From CAWCAW01 sp963793645 (GTDB lineage Bacteria > Actinomycetota > Acidimicrobiia > Acidimicrobiales > UBA8190): DNA of 64,000 nt. The translations under genes and the position numbers were made by a program. The notes below the pieces were generated by a model that worked only from the letters and a program-made list of their open reading frames with translations, did no database searches and had not been told where the DNA came from. This document shows, piece by piece, positions 28,178 to 37,138 of this stretch. The stretch is taken from assembly GCA_963793645.1 (NCBI GenBank), contig CAWCAW010000010.1, positions 372,001 to 436,000 of the forward strand, given 5' to 3'. Within the stretch, counting starts at the first letter, position 1. Each line of letters begins with the position of its first letter.

Positions 28178-29293
28178 TCAGACCGAGCCCAGCGGGCCGG
28201 TGATACCGCCGAAGATCTGCAGGTAACGGGTGGCCAGGCGCTCCATCGACCACTGCCGGGCATGGACCGACGCCGCCGCCAACGCATCGGGTGCGCACAT
28301 GCCGGTTCCCGCCTCGGCGTCAGCGGCGGCCACAGCCAAGGCGCCGGTCAATGCATCGACGTCGCCGGCGCCAAAGAGGCGGCCGTGGGACCCGACCACG
28401 CCGGCATAGCCGGGGAGATCGCTGGCCAGCACGGCGGTACCGGCCGCCATGGCCTCGACGAGCACCACTCCGAAAGACTCCCCGTGGCGTGATGGAGCAC
28501 ACACGACGTCGGCCCCAGCCAGGCGCGAGGCCAACTCGTCGTCGCCGACGGCTCCCAGCCACACCAGTCCATCGTCAGGCGCATAGCGCTGGCGCAACGT
28601 GGCCGTCTCGGGACCGACGCCACAAATCCACAAGGTGCACGGGTGGTCCCGGCGCACGACGGTGAAGGCGGCCAATAGATCGGCCAGCCCTTTACGCGGC
28701 TCGTGGCGCCCGATGAAGACGATGGTGGGCCCGTCCTTCGGCCAGGGCACAGCCCCGGCAAAGCGGTCCAGCTCGACGCCGTTGCCCAGGATCTCGTAGG
28801 TCCCGCCCAGTGCGGCGGCGGCGGTGGCACGCGCCTCGGGCGACACCGCGCAGCGGACCTGCAGATGACCAGCCGCCCACCGGGCCACCGGGCCCAGGGC
28901 GCGATACCCCAGACCGGCGCCGGCCCGGTGGAAGGTCCCCACCTTGACGACATCTTTGAGCAGCAGGCAGCCATATCCGGACCCCGGCGCCAGGGGCTCG
29001 TGAATATTGACCACGTCGAAGGCTCCGGCTTTGACCGCCGCCGCGGCGCGGCGCCACGCCACCGGATTGAGCGAGATGGGAGCCACCGACCCGTTGGCAG
29101 GTATGGCCACAGAAGCCCCGGCCGAGACAACCGCGCCCGGTCGTAGGCCGGGCACGGCCACATCGCCATCGGTGGGAGCGACGATGACGGCTTCGTGGCC
29201 CATGGATACAAAGGCACGGGCCAGACCCGACACCTGACCCTGCACCCCGCCGGGACGGCTCAGGCTGTAGGGGCACACCAGGGCGATGCGCAC
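28178..29293 (-). CDS. pimA: Phosphatidyl-myo-inositol mannosyltransferase PimA (GT4)
   Basis: Adds the first mannose to phosphatidylinositol on the cytoplasmic face of the membrane. 371 residues. GT-B fold: VCPYSLSRPGGVQGQVSGLA (acceptor/membrane-binding loop), VNIHEPLAPG, GTFHRAGAGLGY, then the donor domain with IGRHEPRKGLADLLAAF and APSRHGESFGVVLVEAMAAG (the E-x7-E GT4 motif). The start is GTG 29293. It follows patA, as in mycobacteria, and is the middle of the pgsA-patA-pimA unit. Confidence 0.92.
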   Translation of the reverse strand: MRIALVCPYSLSRPGGVQGQVSGLARAFVSMGHEAVIVAPTDGDVAVPGLRPGAVVSAGASVAIPANGSVAPISLNPVAWRRAAAAVKAGAFDVVNIHEPLAPGSGYGCLLLKDVVKVGTFHRAGAGLGYRALGPVARWAAGHLQVRCAVSPEARATAAAALGGTYEILGNGVELDRFAGAVPWPKDGPTIVFIGRHEPRKGLADLLAAFTVVRRDHPCTLWICGVGPETATLRQRYAPDDGLVWLGAVGDDELASRLAGADVVCAPSRHGESFGVVLVEAMAAGTAVLASDLPGYAGVVGSHGRLFGAGDVDALTGALAVAAADAEAGTGMCAPDALAAASVHARQWSMERLATRYLQIFGGITGPLGSV

Positions 29294-29314
29294 GATGCTC
29301 GTGATACTCGCAGC

Positions 29315-30256
29315 TCAGTGCGGAGCGGTGTCGCTCGGCCAGTTGGGCTGAAAGAGGTACCACTGATGCGGCGCCCGCCGGATCAAACCTTCGAGGGCAT
29401 GGGCCATGTCCTGGGTGACCCGAGCGACATCGTCACGCAAGGATTTGGTGCGCTCGGTGGACAGCGGCGCCATGATCACCGCCGTGTGGTTGCGGCCCGG
29501 CCCGCTGTAGACGGCGGTGGGCAACAAAGCCGCCCCCGTACGCAGCGCCAGTGTGGCGGGCCCGCCTGGGAGGGTGGTGCGCTCCCCGAAGAACTCGACC
29601 TCCACGCCATTGCCCAACAAGTCGCGGTCGCACAGCAGACCCACCAGACCACCGGCGCGCAGGGTGCGCAACAACGCGCTGCTCGCCCCGGGGCCCAGGG
29701 GAACGATGTTCAGTCCCATGGCCTGGCGCTCGGCCACCATCCACTCGGAGAGCGCGGGCGGCTCCAGTGGTTCCGCCACCGCTGTCATTGGATATCCCTG
29801 CAGGGCCAACCACGCGCCGCCCCACTCCCACGTGCCCACGTGCGGCAGCGCCATGATCACGCCCTTGCCGGCGGCCATGTGCTGCACCACGTGGTCCCAG
29901 CCGCTTTCGACGAACATGCGCGACTGGATGGTGGCGGGTGCCACGCCGGGCAGGCGCGCCCCTTCCATCCAGTAGCGGGCGTACTCTCGAAACGCCATGC
30001 GGGTCCACTCCCGCACCTCGGCGTCAGAGAGATCGGGCCCGAGCACTCGGCGCAGATGGCGCGCGTACATGGCGCGGGCGTCGTGTCGCGCTGCGGTCAT
30101 GGCCAGTCCCACCGAGCCGGCCGCCACGGCGGCGACGGGCCCGGGCAACGCACGCATGGCGGTGCCCAGTGACCGGTACAGGAAATAGGTGACTTGCGCC
30201 TTGGAGTCGGCGGCAGCCGGCCCGCCGGGCGCGCCGTCGGCGATGCCGTCGGTCAT
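29315..30256 (-). CDS. patA: Phosphatidylinositol mannoside acyltransferase (PatA, LpxL/HtrB-like)
   Basis: Acylates the mannose of PIM. 313 residues of the bacterial lipid A acyltransferase family. The catalytic H-x4-E occurs in ALPHVGTWEWGG. Other features: LVGLLCDRDLLGNGVEVEFFG, and the end PHQWYLFQPNWP. An N-terminal hydrophobic stretch follows AMRALPGPVAAVAAGSVGLA. Located between pgsA and pimA, which supports PIM rather than lipid A as substrate; the window gives no sign of an outer membrane. Confidence 0.9.
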   Translation of the reverse strand: MTDGIADGAPGGPAAADSKAQVTYFLYRSLGTAMRALPGPVAAVAAGSVGLAMTAARHDARAMYARHLRRVLGPDLSDAEVREWTRMAFREYARYWMEGARLPGVAPATIQSRMFVESGWDHVVQHMAAGKGVIMALPHVGTWEWGGAWLALQGYPMTAVAEPLEPPALSEWMVAERQAMGLNIVPLGPGASSALLRTLRAGGLVGLLCDRDLLGNGVEVEFFGERTTLPGGPATLALRTGAALLPTAVYSGPGRNHTAVIMAPLSTERTKSLRDDVARVTQDMAHALEGLIRRAPHQWYLFQPNWPSDTAPH

Positions 30257-30421
30257 CGAGGTGAGGACGATCGGTCGGTGTGTCAGCTGTCGCCGGCGCC
30301 GTGACGGCCACCGACGCGCGCCCGCTCACGAGGACGCTCGGCGCGCCGGGCCCGCCAGATGCGACCGGAGCGGCTCGACGGGACGCCTTGACGTCTCGAG
30401 CGCCAACGTCCCAGAGGCTCT

Positions 30422-31126
30422 TCAACCCGATGACGGCGTACCTGGCGGCCGCCCACCCTGTCGGTCTGGGTACGCGCCGCACGCCATGCACTCCAGCGCG
30501 ACTCGACGCCGCGCCGGGCGCCAGCGCACCGGCGGACCTTCGGCCTCCTGCCACACCTTGACGAACCGGCCGACGGCGGTGGCCGTGATGAGCCCGAAGA
30601 ACACCCACAGCGCCGGCACGAAGGCACTGGCGTTGACAGCGCCGGCGATGAAACACAAGCCGAGCAAGATGAACCGCTCGGCACGCTCCATCAAGCCACC
30701 TTTGGCCGACAGCCCCAGCAGCTCGGCCTTGGCCCGCTGGTACGAGATGAGCGACGTCAAGGCCAAGATGGCGAAGGGGAGCAAGACCACGGTGCCGTGG
30801 CGGTGGGCGGTGAGGTACCACGCCACCCCGCCCAGCAAAAAGGCGTCGGAGATGCGATCGGCGACGGAGTCGAAGAACGCGCCGCGCACCGAGGCCGTCC
30901 CCGAGGCCTTGGCCACAGGTCCGTCGAACAAGTCGGGCAGCCCGGTCGGGAAGAGCAGGAAGATACCGGCCACCAGGTGACCGGCTCCCACCACCACGGC
31001 GGTGACCATCGACATCACCAGTCCGAAGATGGTCAACACGTCGGCGTTGATCTTGGCCCGGACGAGCGCGTGGCCCACGGGCTTGGTGGTGCGGTCCACG
31101 GCGTGGCGCCAGCGACCATCGAACAT
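30422..31126 (-). CDS. pgsA: CDP-alcohol phosphatidyltransferase, likely phosphatidylinositol-phosphate synthase
   Basis: Transfers phosphatidate from CDP-diacylglycerol to an inositol phosphate in the membrane. The CDP-alcohol signature D-x2-DG-x2-A[RK]-x8-G-x3-D-x3-D is present as DLFDGPVAK followed by GAFFDSVAD, with Lys where Arg is usual. About six hydrophobic segments. As read there are 234 residues, but the last 20 or so (after RRRVALECMACG) look out of frame. Another frame continues as RYAVIGLKSLWDVG toward 30,260, so the true end may be up to 150 bases further on. ATG 31126 is preceded by GGGAGGAA. The mycobacterial neighbourhood supports the assignment. Confidence 0.85.
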   Translation of the reverse strand: MFDGRWRHAVDRTTKPVGHALVRAKINADVLTIFGLVMSMVTAVVVGAGHLVAGIFLLFPTGLPDLFDGPVAKASGTASVRGAFFDSVADRISDAFLLGGVAWYLTAHRHGTVVLLPFAILALTSLISYQRAKAELLGLSAKGGLMERAERFILLGLCFIAGAVNASAFVPALWVFFGLITATAVGRFVKVWQEAEGPPVRWRPARRRVALECMACGAYPDRQGGRPPGTPSSG

Positions 31127-31158
31127 GTCTTGAGTTCCTCCCGAACAAAAGCAGTTCC

Positions 31159-31164
31159 AGCCTA
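31159..31164 (-). promoter_or_regulatory. Candidate -10 box of pgsA-patA-pimA
   Basis: TAGGCT on the minus strand, about 33 bases before ATG 31126. Here the mRNA would have a leader that includes the GGAGGAA ribosome-binding site. Confidence 0.45.
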
Positions 31165-31266
31165 ACCGCGCCTACCCCGAGGGCCCACTCATGGTGCCCC
31201 GATGAGGGGCGGAGCGGACTTCGGCGGCCCCCAAAAGCGCCCCTACCGTGGCTGGCGGGACCCCGT

Positions 31267-31272
31267 TAGGCT
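31267..31272 (+). promoter_or_regulatory. Candidate -10 box of the EF-G-like gene
   Basis: TAGGCT on the plus strand, 54 bases before GTG 31327. A predicted leader of about 48 bases would contain the hairpin at 31283-31303 and a G-rich ribosome-binding site. Confidence 0.45.
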
Positions 31273-31282
31273 TTGCGTAGCG

Positions 31283-31303
31283 GTGACGGCCAGGAGCCGT
31301 CAC
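31283..31303 (+). promoter_or_regulatory. Hairpin in the leader of the EF-G-like gene
   Basis: GTGACGGC and GCCGTCAC pair perfectly (8 bp) around the loop CAGGA. It ends 23 bases before GTG 31327, just ahead of the GGGGGG ribosome-binding site. It is too far from a T run to be a typical terminator and could influence translation or mRNA stability. Confidence 0.45.
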
Positions 31304-31326
31304 GGTCTCACAGGGGGGTTCGCCCG

Positions 31327-33437
31327 GTGCCGAGCTATCCACCGTCGAATATCCGCAACGTCGCTCTGGTCGGGCACAACGGTGCCGGCAAGACGACTCT
31401 CGCCGAGGCCCTGCTCTTCGCCACCGGCGTTACCTCGCGCCAAGGCCGCGTGGACGATGGGACCACGGTCAGTGACTTCGAGCCCGAGGAGGTCAAACGG
31501 CACATGTCGCTGTCGTTGGCCATGACCCCCTTCGTGGTCGGCGACGTCAAGGTCAACCTCATCGACACGCCCGGCTACGCCGACTTCTTCGGCGAGGTAC
31601 GGGCAGCCTGCTCGGTGGCGGACCTGGCTGTGATCGTGGTCAGCGCGGTCGAAGGCGTCGAAGCGCAGACCGAGGCGGCCTGGCAGTGGGCGGCGGAGAT
31701 CGGCCTGCCCCGACTGGTGGTGGTGAACAAGCTCGACCGGGAGCGGGCCAGCTTCGACCGTACCCTGGCCGCGTTGCAGGAGCGCTTCGGCGCCGGCATC
31801 GCCCCTCTCGAGCTTCCCGTCGGCGAGGAGGCCGGCTTCCGTGGCATCGCCGATCTGTCTGACCGACACGGCCATCACCTATGAGGGGGGCAAGCCCGTA
31901 TCGGGCCCGATCCCCGACGATCTGGCCGAGCTCGAGCACCAGGTGCGCGAGCAACTGGTCGAGGGCATCGTGGTGGGCGACGACGCCTTGATGGAGCGCT
32001 ACCTCGACGGCGACGTTCCTTCCAGCGAGGAGCTCGAAGCCACCTTGGCCACCGGCGTAGCCCAGGGACTGGTGTTCCCCGTGGTGTGCGCGTCGGGGCT
32101 CACCGACGTGGGTGTCGATCGCCTGGCCACCTTGCTGGCCGAGGTGGCCCCGGCCCCCTCGAGCCGCCCCCCGGCCGAGGTCCTGGCCGGTGAGTCCATG
32201 CAGGAGGTGCCGGTCGACCCCGCCGGAGCGCCCTTAGCCCGGGTGTTCAAGACCATCTCCGATCCCTACGTCGGCAAGATCTCCTTGCTGCGGGTGCTGT
32301 CGGGCACGATCCGACCCGACACCGTGCTCACCAACCCGCGCACCCATAGCGACGAGCGGCTGCATGTCCTGCAGCTGCTGCGGGGCAAGGACGCCGACAC
32401 CATGAGCGAGGCCCAAGCCGGCGACTTGGTGGCGGTGCCCAAGCTCTCCGACACCACCACCGGCGACACCTTGGCCCCCAAAGGCACGCCGGTGCGCGTG
32501 CCCCGGCCCGAGCCCGAACCCCCCGCATTGGCCATCGCCATCCGCCCCAAATCCAAGGGGGACGAGGACAAGCTCATGACCGGGTTGCACCGGCTACAAG
32601 AAGAGGACACCGCCTTGGTCGTCGAGCGCGTCGACGAGACGCACCAGACCATTTTCCGCGGCACCGGCGAGACCCATCTGACGGTGACGTGCGATCGCCT
32701 CCATCGCAAGTTCGGCGTGGAGGTGGAGACCGAGGACGTGCGCATCGCTTATCGCGAGACCATCTCGAAGCAGTCAGAAGCCGAAGGCAAGTACAAGAAG
32801 CAGACGGGCGGCCACGGCCAGTACGGGGTGGCGTCCATCCGCATCGATCCCCTCGAACGCGGCGAGGGCTTTCACTTCGTCGACCAGGTGGTGGGCGGGG
32901 CCATCCCCAAGCAGTACATCCCCGCCGTCGAAAAGGGCGTCATCGAGGCCATGAGCCAAGGAGGCGTGTTCGGGTTCCCCGTCGTCGACGTGCAGGTGGC
33001 GTGCTACGACGGCAAGTACCACTGTGGACTCCTCGGAGATGAGCTTCAAGATGGCGGGCGCACTCGCCTTTCGCGAGGCCATGGCGGGGGCCGGACCGGT
33101 ACTGCTCGAACCGGTGGCACGACTCGAGGTCACCGTGCCCGCGTCTATGCAAGGCGACGTTCTCGGCGACCTCAACTCGCGCCGTGGGCGCGTGCAGGGC
33201 ACCGACACCGTGGCGGGCGGCCTGCAGATGATCACCGCCCTGGTCCCCACCGCCGAGATCGGCCGCTACGCCGTGGACCTGCGCTCGCTCACCGGTGGAC
33301 GCGGGCGCTTTCGCAGCCGAGCACGACCATTACGACGTGGTGCCCTCCCCCATCGCCGAGCGGTTGGTCAAGGCGAAGGCGGCGCTGAGGCCTCGCCCTA
33401 CGCCGAAGGCCAGGCGTCGTGCACCGCTGCCAGCTGA
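31327..33437 (+). CDS. EF-G-like translation GTPase (EF-G2 type; frameshifted as read)
   Basis: About 700 residues of the elongation factor G superfamily. G1 is GHNGAGKTTLAE, not the GHVDHGKTT of canonical EF-G, G3 is DTPGYADF and G4 is NKLD. Domain II is visible as VFKTISDPYVGKISLLRVLSG; domains III-V include RGTGETHLTVTCDRL, GGHGQYGVASIRI and GDLNSRRGRVQG. This sequence type is the EF-G2/FusA2 paralogue, whose role is unclear. Breaks occur near 31,862, 33,022 and 33,315; the last 15-20 codons are ambiguous, so the end may lie between 33,390 and 33,437. It is on the opposite strand from both neighbours and sits between HIT and pgsA, which adjoin each other in M. tuberculosis. Confidence 0.88.
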
Positions 33438-33920
33438 CGGCCAGGGCCTCGGGTATGACCCGGACGCCGGCCACCGACGTCATGAAGTTGGTGTCCCCCG
33501 ACCAGCGGGGCAGCGACATGGAGGTGCAGGTGGGCGGGGATGCCGGCACCGGCGGCCCGCCCAGGTTGGCCCCGATGTTCAGCCCGTCGGGGTCGTAGGC
33601 GCGGTCACGACCGTCCGCCGGCTTCGAGGCGCCTCCCACAGCGCCGCTCGCTCCGTCGGCGTCAGCTCCTCCAGCTCGGCCACGTGGCGGACGGGCATGA
33701 CCAGAAGGTGCCCGCTGGCGTAGGGATAGGCGTTGAGCACCGCCACGGCTCGCTCGCCGCGCCACACCACGTCGTTGTCCTCACTGGGTGGTCCCGCTGG
33801 CGACGATGCGGCAGAAGACGCAGCGCGTCCCCGCCGGCCTCCTCCGCTCCGTCGCTCCTCGGCGGTGGCCTTGGCGACGTAGTCGTGACGCCACCCCGCC
33901 CACAGATGCTCGAGGCTCAC
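33398..33920 (-). CDS. HIT-family nucleotide hydrolase (frameshifted as read)
   Basis: Pieces in three frames reconstruct one protein of about 170 residues: SLEHLWAGWRHDYVAKA at the N-terminus, CVFCRIVASG (zinc-binding Cys pair), DNDVVWRGERAVAVLNAYPY, GHLLVMPVRHVAELEELT, YDPDGLNIGANLG, then the HIT triad region (read as GIPAHLHMHVLPRW after repair) and TNFMTSVAGVRVIPEAL. The most similar proteins are actinobacterial HIT proteins with Ap4A/AMP-phosphoramidate-type hydrolase activity. GTG 33920 overlaps the thrS stop (GTGA). At least four single-base breaks lie near 33,432, 33,550, 33,640 and 33,782. The 3' end overlaps the end of the EF-G-like gene. Confidence 0.82.
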
Positions 33921-35947
33921 GCCGCTCCGTCGGTGACGGCACGCTCGCTTCGGGCGAGCCTTTGGACGCCACCTCGGCCACCACGCGCGGCGACGAAGTC
34001 GGCCAGCGGCCACGCCCCGCTCGGGTGGGTCTGAGCCCCGGGCGTTGACGCCGACGGTGCCGGCGGCGACGTCGTCGTCGCCCACCACCAGGATGTAGGG
34101 AATCTTCTCCAGCTTGGCGTTGCGGACCCGGGCCCCGAGCGGCTCGTCGGCCGAGATCGACCTCGACGCGCAGACCGGCCTGCGCGGAGGCCGGTCGGCG
34201 ACCTCTCGGCATAGGCCCGGTGGTCGTCGCGGACCGGCAGCACCCCGACCTGGATCCGGCGCCAGCCAGGTCGGGAAGGCGCCGGCGTAGTGCTCGAGGA
34301 GGATGCCGAAGAAGCGCTCGACCGATCCGAACAGGGCCCGGTGGATCATGACGGGCCGGTGCCGGCCGTTGTCGGCGCCGACGTACTCCATGTCGAAGCG
34401 CTGCGGGCAGCTGGAAGTCGACCTGGAGGGTCGACACCTGCCAGTGCCGGCCGATGGCGTCGCGCGACGTGCACGTCGATCTTGGGTGCGTAGAAGGCAC
34501 CCCCGCCCTCGTCCATGACGAGTTCGGGATCCCTGGCCGTGGCCACCGCTCGCCAGAGCCTCGGTGGCCTCGTCCCAGTCCTCGTCGCTGCCGACGGACT
34601 TGTCCGGGGGCCGGGTCGACAGCTCGGTAGAAGTCGGCCAGCCCGAAGTCCTGCAGCAGATCGAGGACGAAGGCCAGCAAGCGACGTCAGCTCGCCGGCC
34701 ATCTGCTCTCGGGTGCAGAAGATGTGGGCGTCGTCCTGGGTGATGCCCCGCACCCGGGTCAGCCCGTGGACGACACCCGGACCGCTCGTAGCGGTAGACG
34801 GTGCCGAACTCGAACAAGCGCAGCGGCAGCTCGCGGTAGGAGCGCTGCCGGCGACTTGTAGATGAGAATGTGCAACGGGCAGTTCATCGGCTTGAGGTAG
34901 TAGCGCTGGCCCTCGTCGAGCTCCATGGGCGGGTACATGGCTTCGGCGAACCAGTCCAGGTGGCCGGAGATCTCGAACAGGTCGCACTTGGTGATGTGCG
35001 GCGAGTAGACGAAGTTGTAGCCACCGTCGATATGGTGCTCGGCGCGAGTAGTCCTCCATGAGGCTTCGGATCAAGCGCCCCTTTGGGGTGGAACACCGCC
35101 AAACCCGAGCCGATCTCGGTCGGGAACGAGAACAGGTCGAGCTCGGCGCCGAGTCTTGCGGTGGTCGCGCTTGTTCGGCCTCTTCGAGGCGGTGCAGGTG
35201 CTCGGCGAGCGCCGCGTCGGACTCCCAGGCCGTGCCGTAGATGCGCTGCAGCTGCGGGCCGTGCTCGTCGCCGCGCCAGTAGGCGCCGGCCACACGTAGC
35301 AAGGCGAAATGGCCGAGCCGTCCCGTCGACGGCACATGCGGGCCCCGGCACAAGTCGACGAATTGCTCGGTATTGCGGTACACGCTGACGGCGTTGGCAT
35401 CGGCGGCGATATCGGCGGCGGCTTCGGCCGAGAGCTCGGCGTCTTGGCCCACCCCCTGGATGATCTCGATCTTGTAGGGCTGGTCGGCGAACAGGGTCAA
35501 GCCCTCTTCGACGGTGTGCTCCTCGCGGACGAAGGGCTGGTCCTCGGCCACGATGGCGCGCATGCGGGCGTCGATGCGCCCCAGGTCGTCGTCGGAGAAG
35601 GTGGCCCCGCCCGGAAGGTCGAAGTCGTAGTAGAAGCCGTCGGCGATGGCGGGACCGATGGCGTAGCGCGCCCCGGGCCACAACTCGAGCACGGCTTGGG
35701 CCAGCACGTGCGCCGTCGAGTGGCGCAGCACGGTGCGCCCGGGGTCGCTGGTGGAGGTGACCACCGCCACCTCCGAACCATCGGCCAACTGGTGGTCGAG
35801 GTCCACGGCCTGTCCGTCGACGGTGGCGGCCACCGAGGCAGCCGCCAATCGGGGTCCAATGGCCCGGGCCAGATCCAAGGCCGTGGCGCCATTCGGCAGT
35901 TCCTTGGCGGAGCCGTCGGGAAGGCGGACGGTAATGACGCCTGGCAT
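33917..35947 (-). CDS. thrS: Threonyl-tRNA synthetase (many single-base breaks)
   Basis: 677 codons end to end, the normal length. The N-terminal TGS domain (ITVRLPDGSAKELPNG) and editing domain (HSTAHVLAQAVLELWPGARY, the HxxxH zinc/editing motif) are intact down to about 35,180. From there to 33,940 the frame changes more than a dozen times, yet every catalytic piece is present: HITKCDLFEISGHLDWF, LKPMNCPLHILIYKS, RYERSG, HGLTRVRGITQDDAHIFC, YAPKIDV, QLPQRFDMEYVGADN, RPVMIHRALFGSVERFFGIL, and the anticodon-binding end PYILVVGDDDVAAGTVGVNA. Most breaks are explained by one extra base. An AAGGA ribosome-binding site precedes ATG 35947. The stop overlaps HIT. Confidence 0.92.
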
Positions 35948-36007
35948 GGTAAGGGTCCTTTGCGGTGGTTGGCGCCGGGCCGCCTCAGCTCGGCCGGTGC
36001 CGCGACG

Positions 36008-37138
36008 TCAAATCGTAACGCCCAACAGTGCGGCCCCCGCGCCGACACCACCCCCGGCCGCCGGTGCGCCGCCGTACTCGGCGGCCCGGTCCAGCGCCAC
36101 CAGCGCACCGGGTGCGTCGAGATCGTCGTCGAGGTGCCGGCGCACGTCCTCGAGCCCGGCGTCGCCGTCACCGGCGGCGCGCCACCGCGCCAAGCGCGTG
36201 GCGGCACGTTCCAAGTCGGCGGATTCCCACTCCCAGTCGGAACGGTAGTGATGGGCGAGCAGCGCCAATCGCAACACCGCCGGTTCCCACTTCTCGAGTA
36301 CCTGTTCGACGAAGACCAAATTGCCGAGGGACTTCGACATCTTGGTGCCATCGAGGCCGACCATGCCCACATGCAGCCAGTGGCGCGAGAAGGTGGCGCC
36401 GGTCACGGACTCGGACTGGGCCGTCTCGCACTCGTGGTGGGGGAAGACGAGGTCTCGACCACCTCCGTGCAGGTCCAAGGTGGGCCCGAGCTCGCGCATG
36501 GCGAGTGCCGAGCACTCGATGTGCCAGCCCGGGCGGCCCGGACCCCAACGCGACTCCCACGCCGGCTCGTCGGGAGCCGACGGTTGCCACAAGACGAAGT
36601 CGAGTGGATCGCGCTTGTTGGGATCGTCGGGCTTCCCGCCCCGCTCGGCCGCCAGCACCAGCATCTCGGCACGCGGCAGGTGGCTGACCTCGCCGAAGCG
36701 GGGGAAGCTGCTCACGTCGAAGTAGACGGCACCCCCCGACTGATAGGCGTTGCCCGACTCCAACAAGGCTCCGACGAGCGACAAGATGTCGGCGATGGCC
36801 GAGGTGGCGCGCGGCTCTTTGTAGACCGGCAGCAACCCGAGCGCCGCCATGCTGGCGTCGAAGCGGGCCATCTCTTCGGCGGCCAGGTCCAGATAGTGCA
36901 CCCCGAGCTCACGCGCTTTGCGCAAGATGTCGTCGTCGACATCGGTGACGTTGCGCACCAAGCGGGTCTCATGTCCAAGGTCGCGCAGCCGCCGCTGGAG
37001 CACGTCGAAGGTCAGGTACACCTGGGCGTGGCCGAGGTGGGCGGAGTCATACGGCGTGATGCCGCACGAGTACATGGTCACCACCGGCCCGGGGTCAAAG
37101 GTGACGAGCTCCCGCCGAGCGGTGTCGAACAACCGCAT
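36008..37138 (-). CDS. mshC: Cysteine ligase of the MshC/CysS family, probably mycothiol ligase MshC
   Basis: MshC joins cysteine to glucosaminyl-inositol during mycothiol synthesis and is a shortened relative of cysteinyl-tRNA synthetase. 376 residues. The CGITPYDSAHLGHAQVYLTF stretch (zinc Cys plus HIGH-equivalent HLGH), RNVTDVDDDILRKA, AERGGKPDDP, GRPGWHIECSALAMRELG, FPHHECE and GTKMSKSLGNL are clear. CGITPYD and the short C-terminus favour MshC over CysS, which usually has CGPTVYD and over 450 residues. ATG 37138 overlaps the npdG stop. A second CysS elsewhere in the genome would confirm the choice. Confidence 0.82.
   Translation of the reverse strand: MRLFDTARRELVTFDPGPVVTMYSCGITPYDSAHLGHAQVYLTFDVLQRRLRDLGHETRLVRNVTDVDDDILRKARELGVHYLDLAAEEMARFDASMAALGLLPVYKEPRATSAIADILSLVGALLESGNAYQSGGAVYFDVSSFPRFGEVSHLPRAEMLVLAAERGGKPDDPNKRDPLDFVLWQPSAPDEPAWESRWGPGRPGWHIECSALAMRELGPTLDLHGGGRDLVFPHHECETAQSESVTGATFSRHWLHVGMVGLDGTKMSKSLGNLVFVEQVLEKWEPAVLRLALLAHHYRSDWEWESADLERAATRLARWRAAGDGDAGLEDVRRHLDDDLDAPGALVALDRAAEYGGAPAAGGGVGAGAALLGVTI

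Noticed and set aside
30024..31148. A long Arg-rich minus-strand frame overlapping pgsA and patA
   Set aside because: It is a shadow frame of the two real genes in GC-rich DNA; only its middle may hold the true pgsA C-terminus.
33579..34817. A 400-codon minus-strand frame that joins the end of thrS to the HIT protein
   Set aside because: It mixes pieces of two standard families in and out of frame. Corrected frames give two genes with a GTGA overlap.
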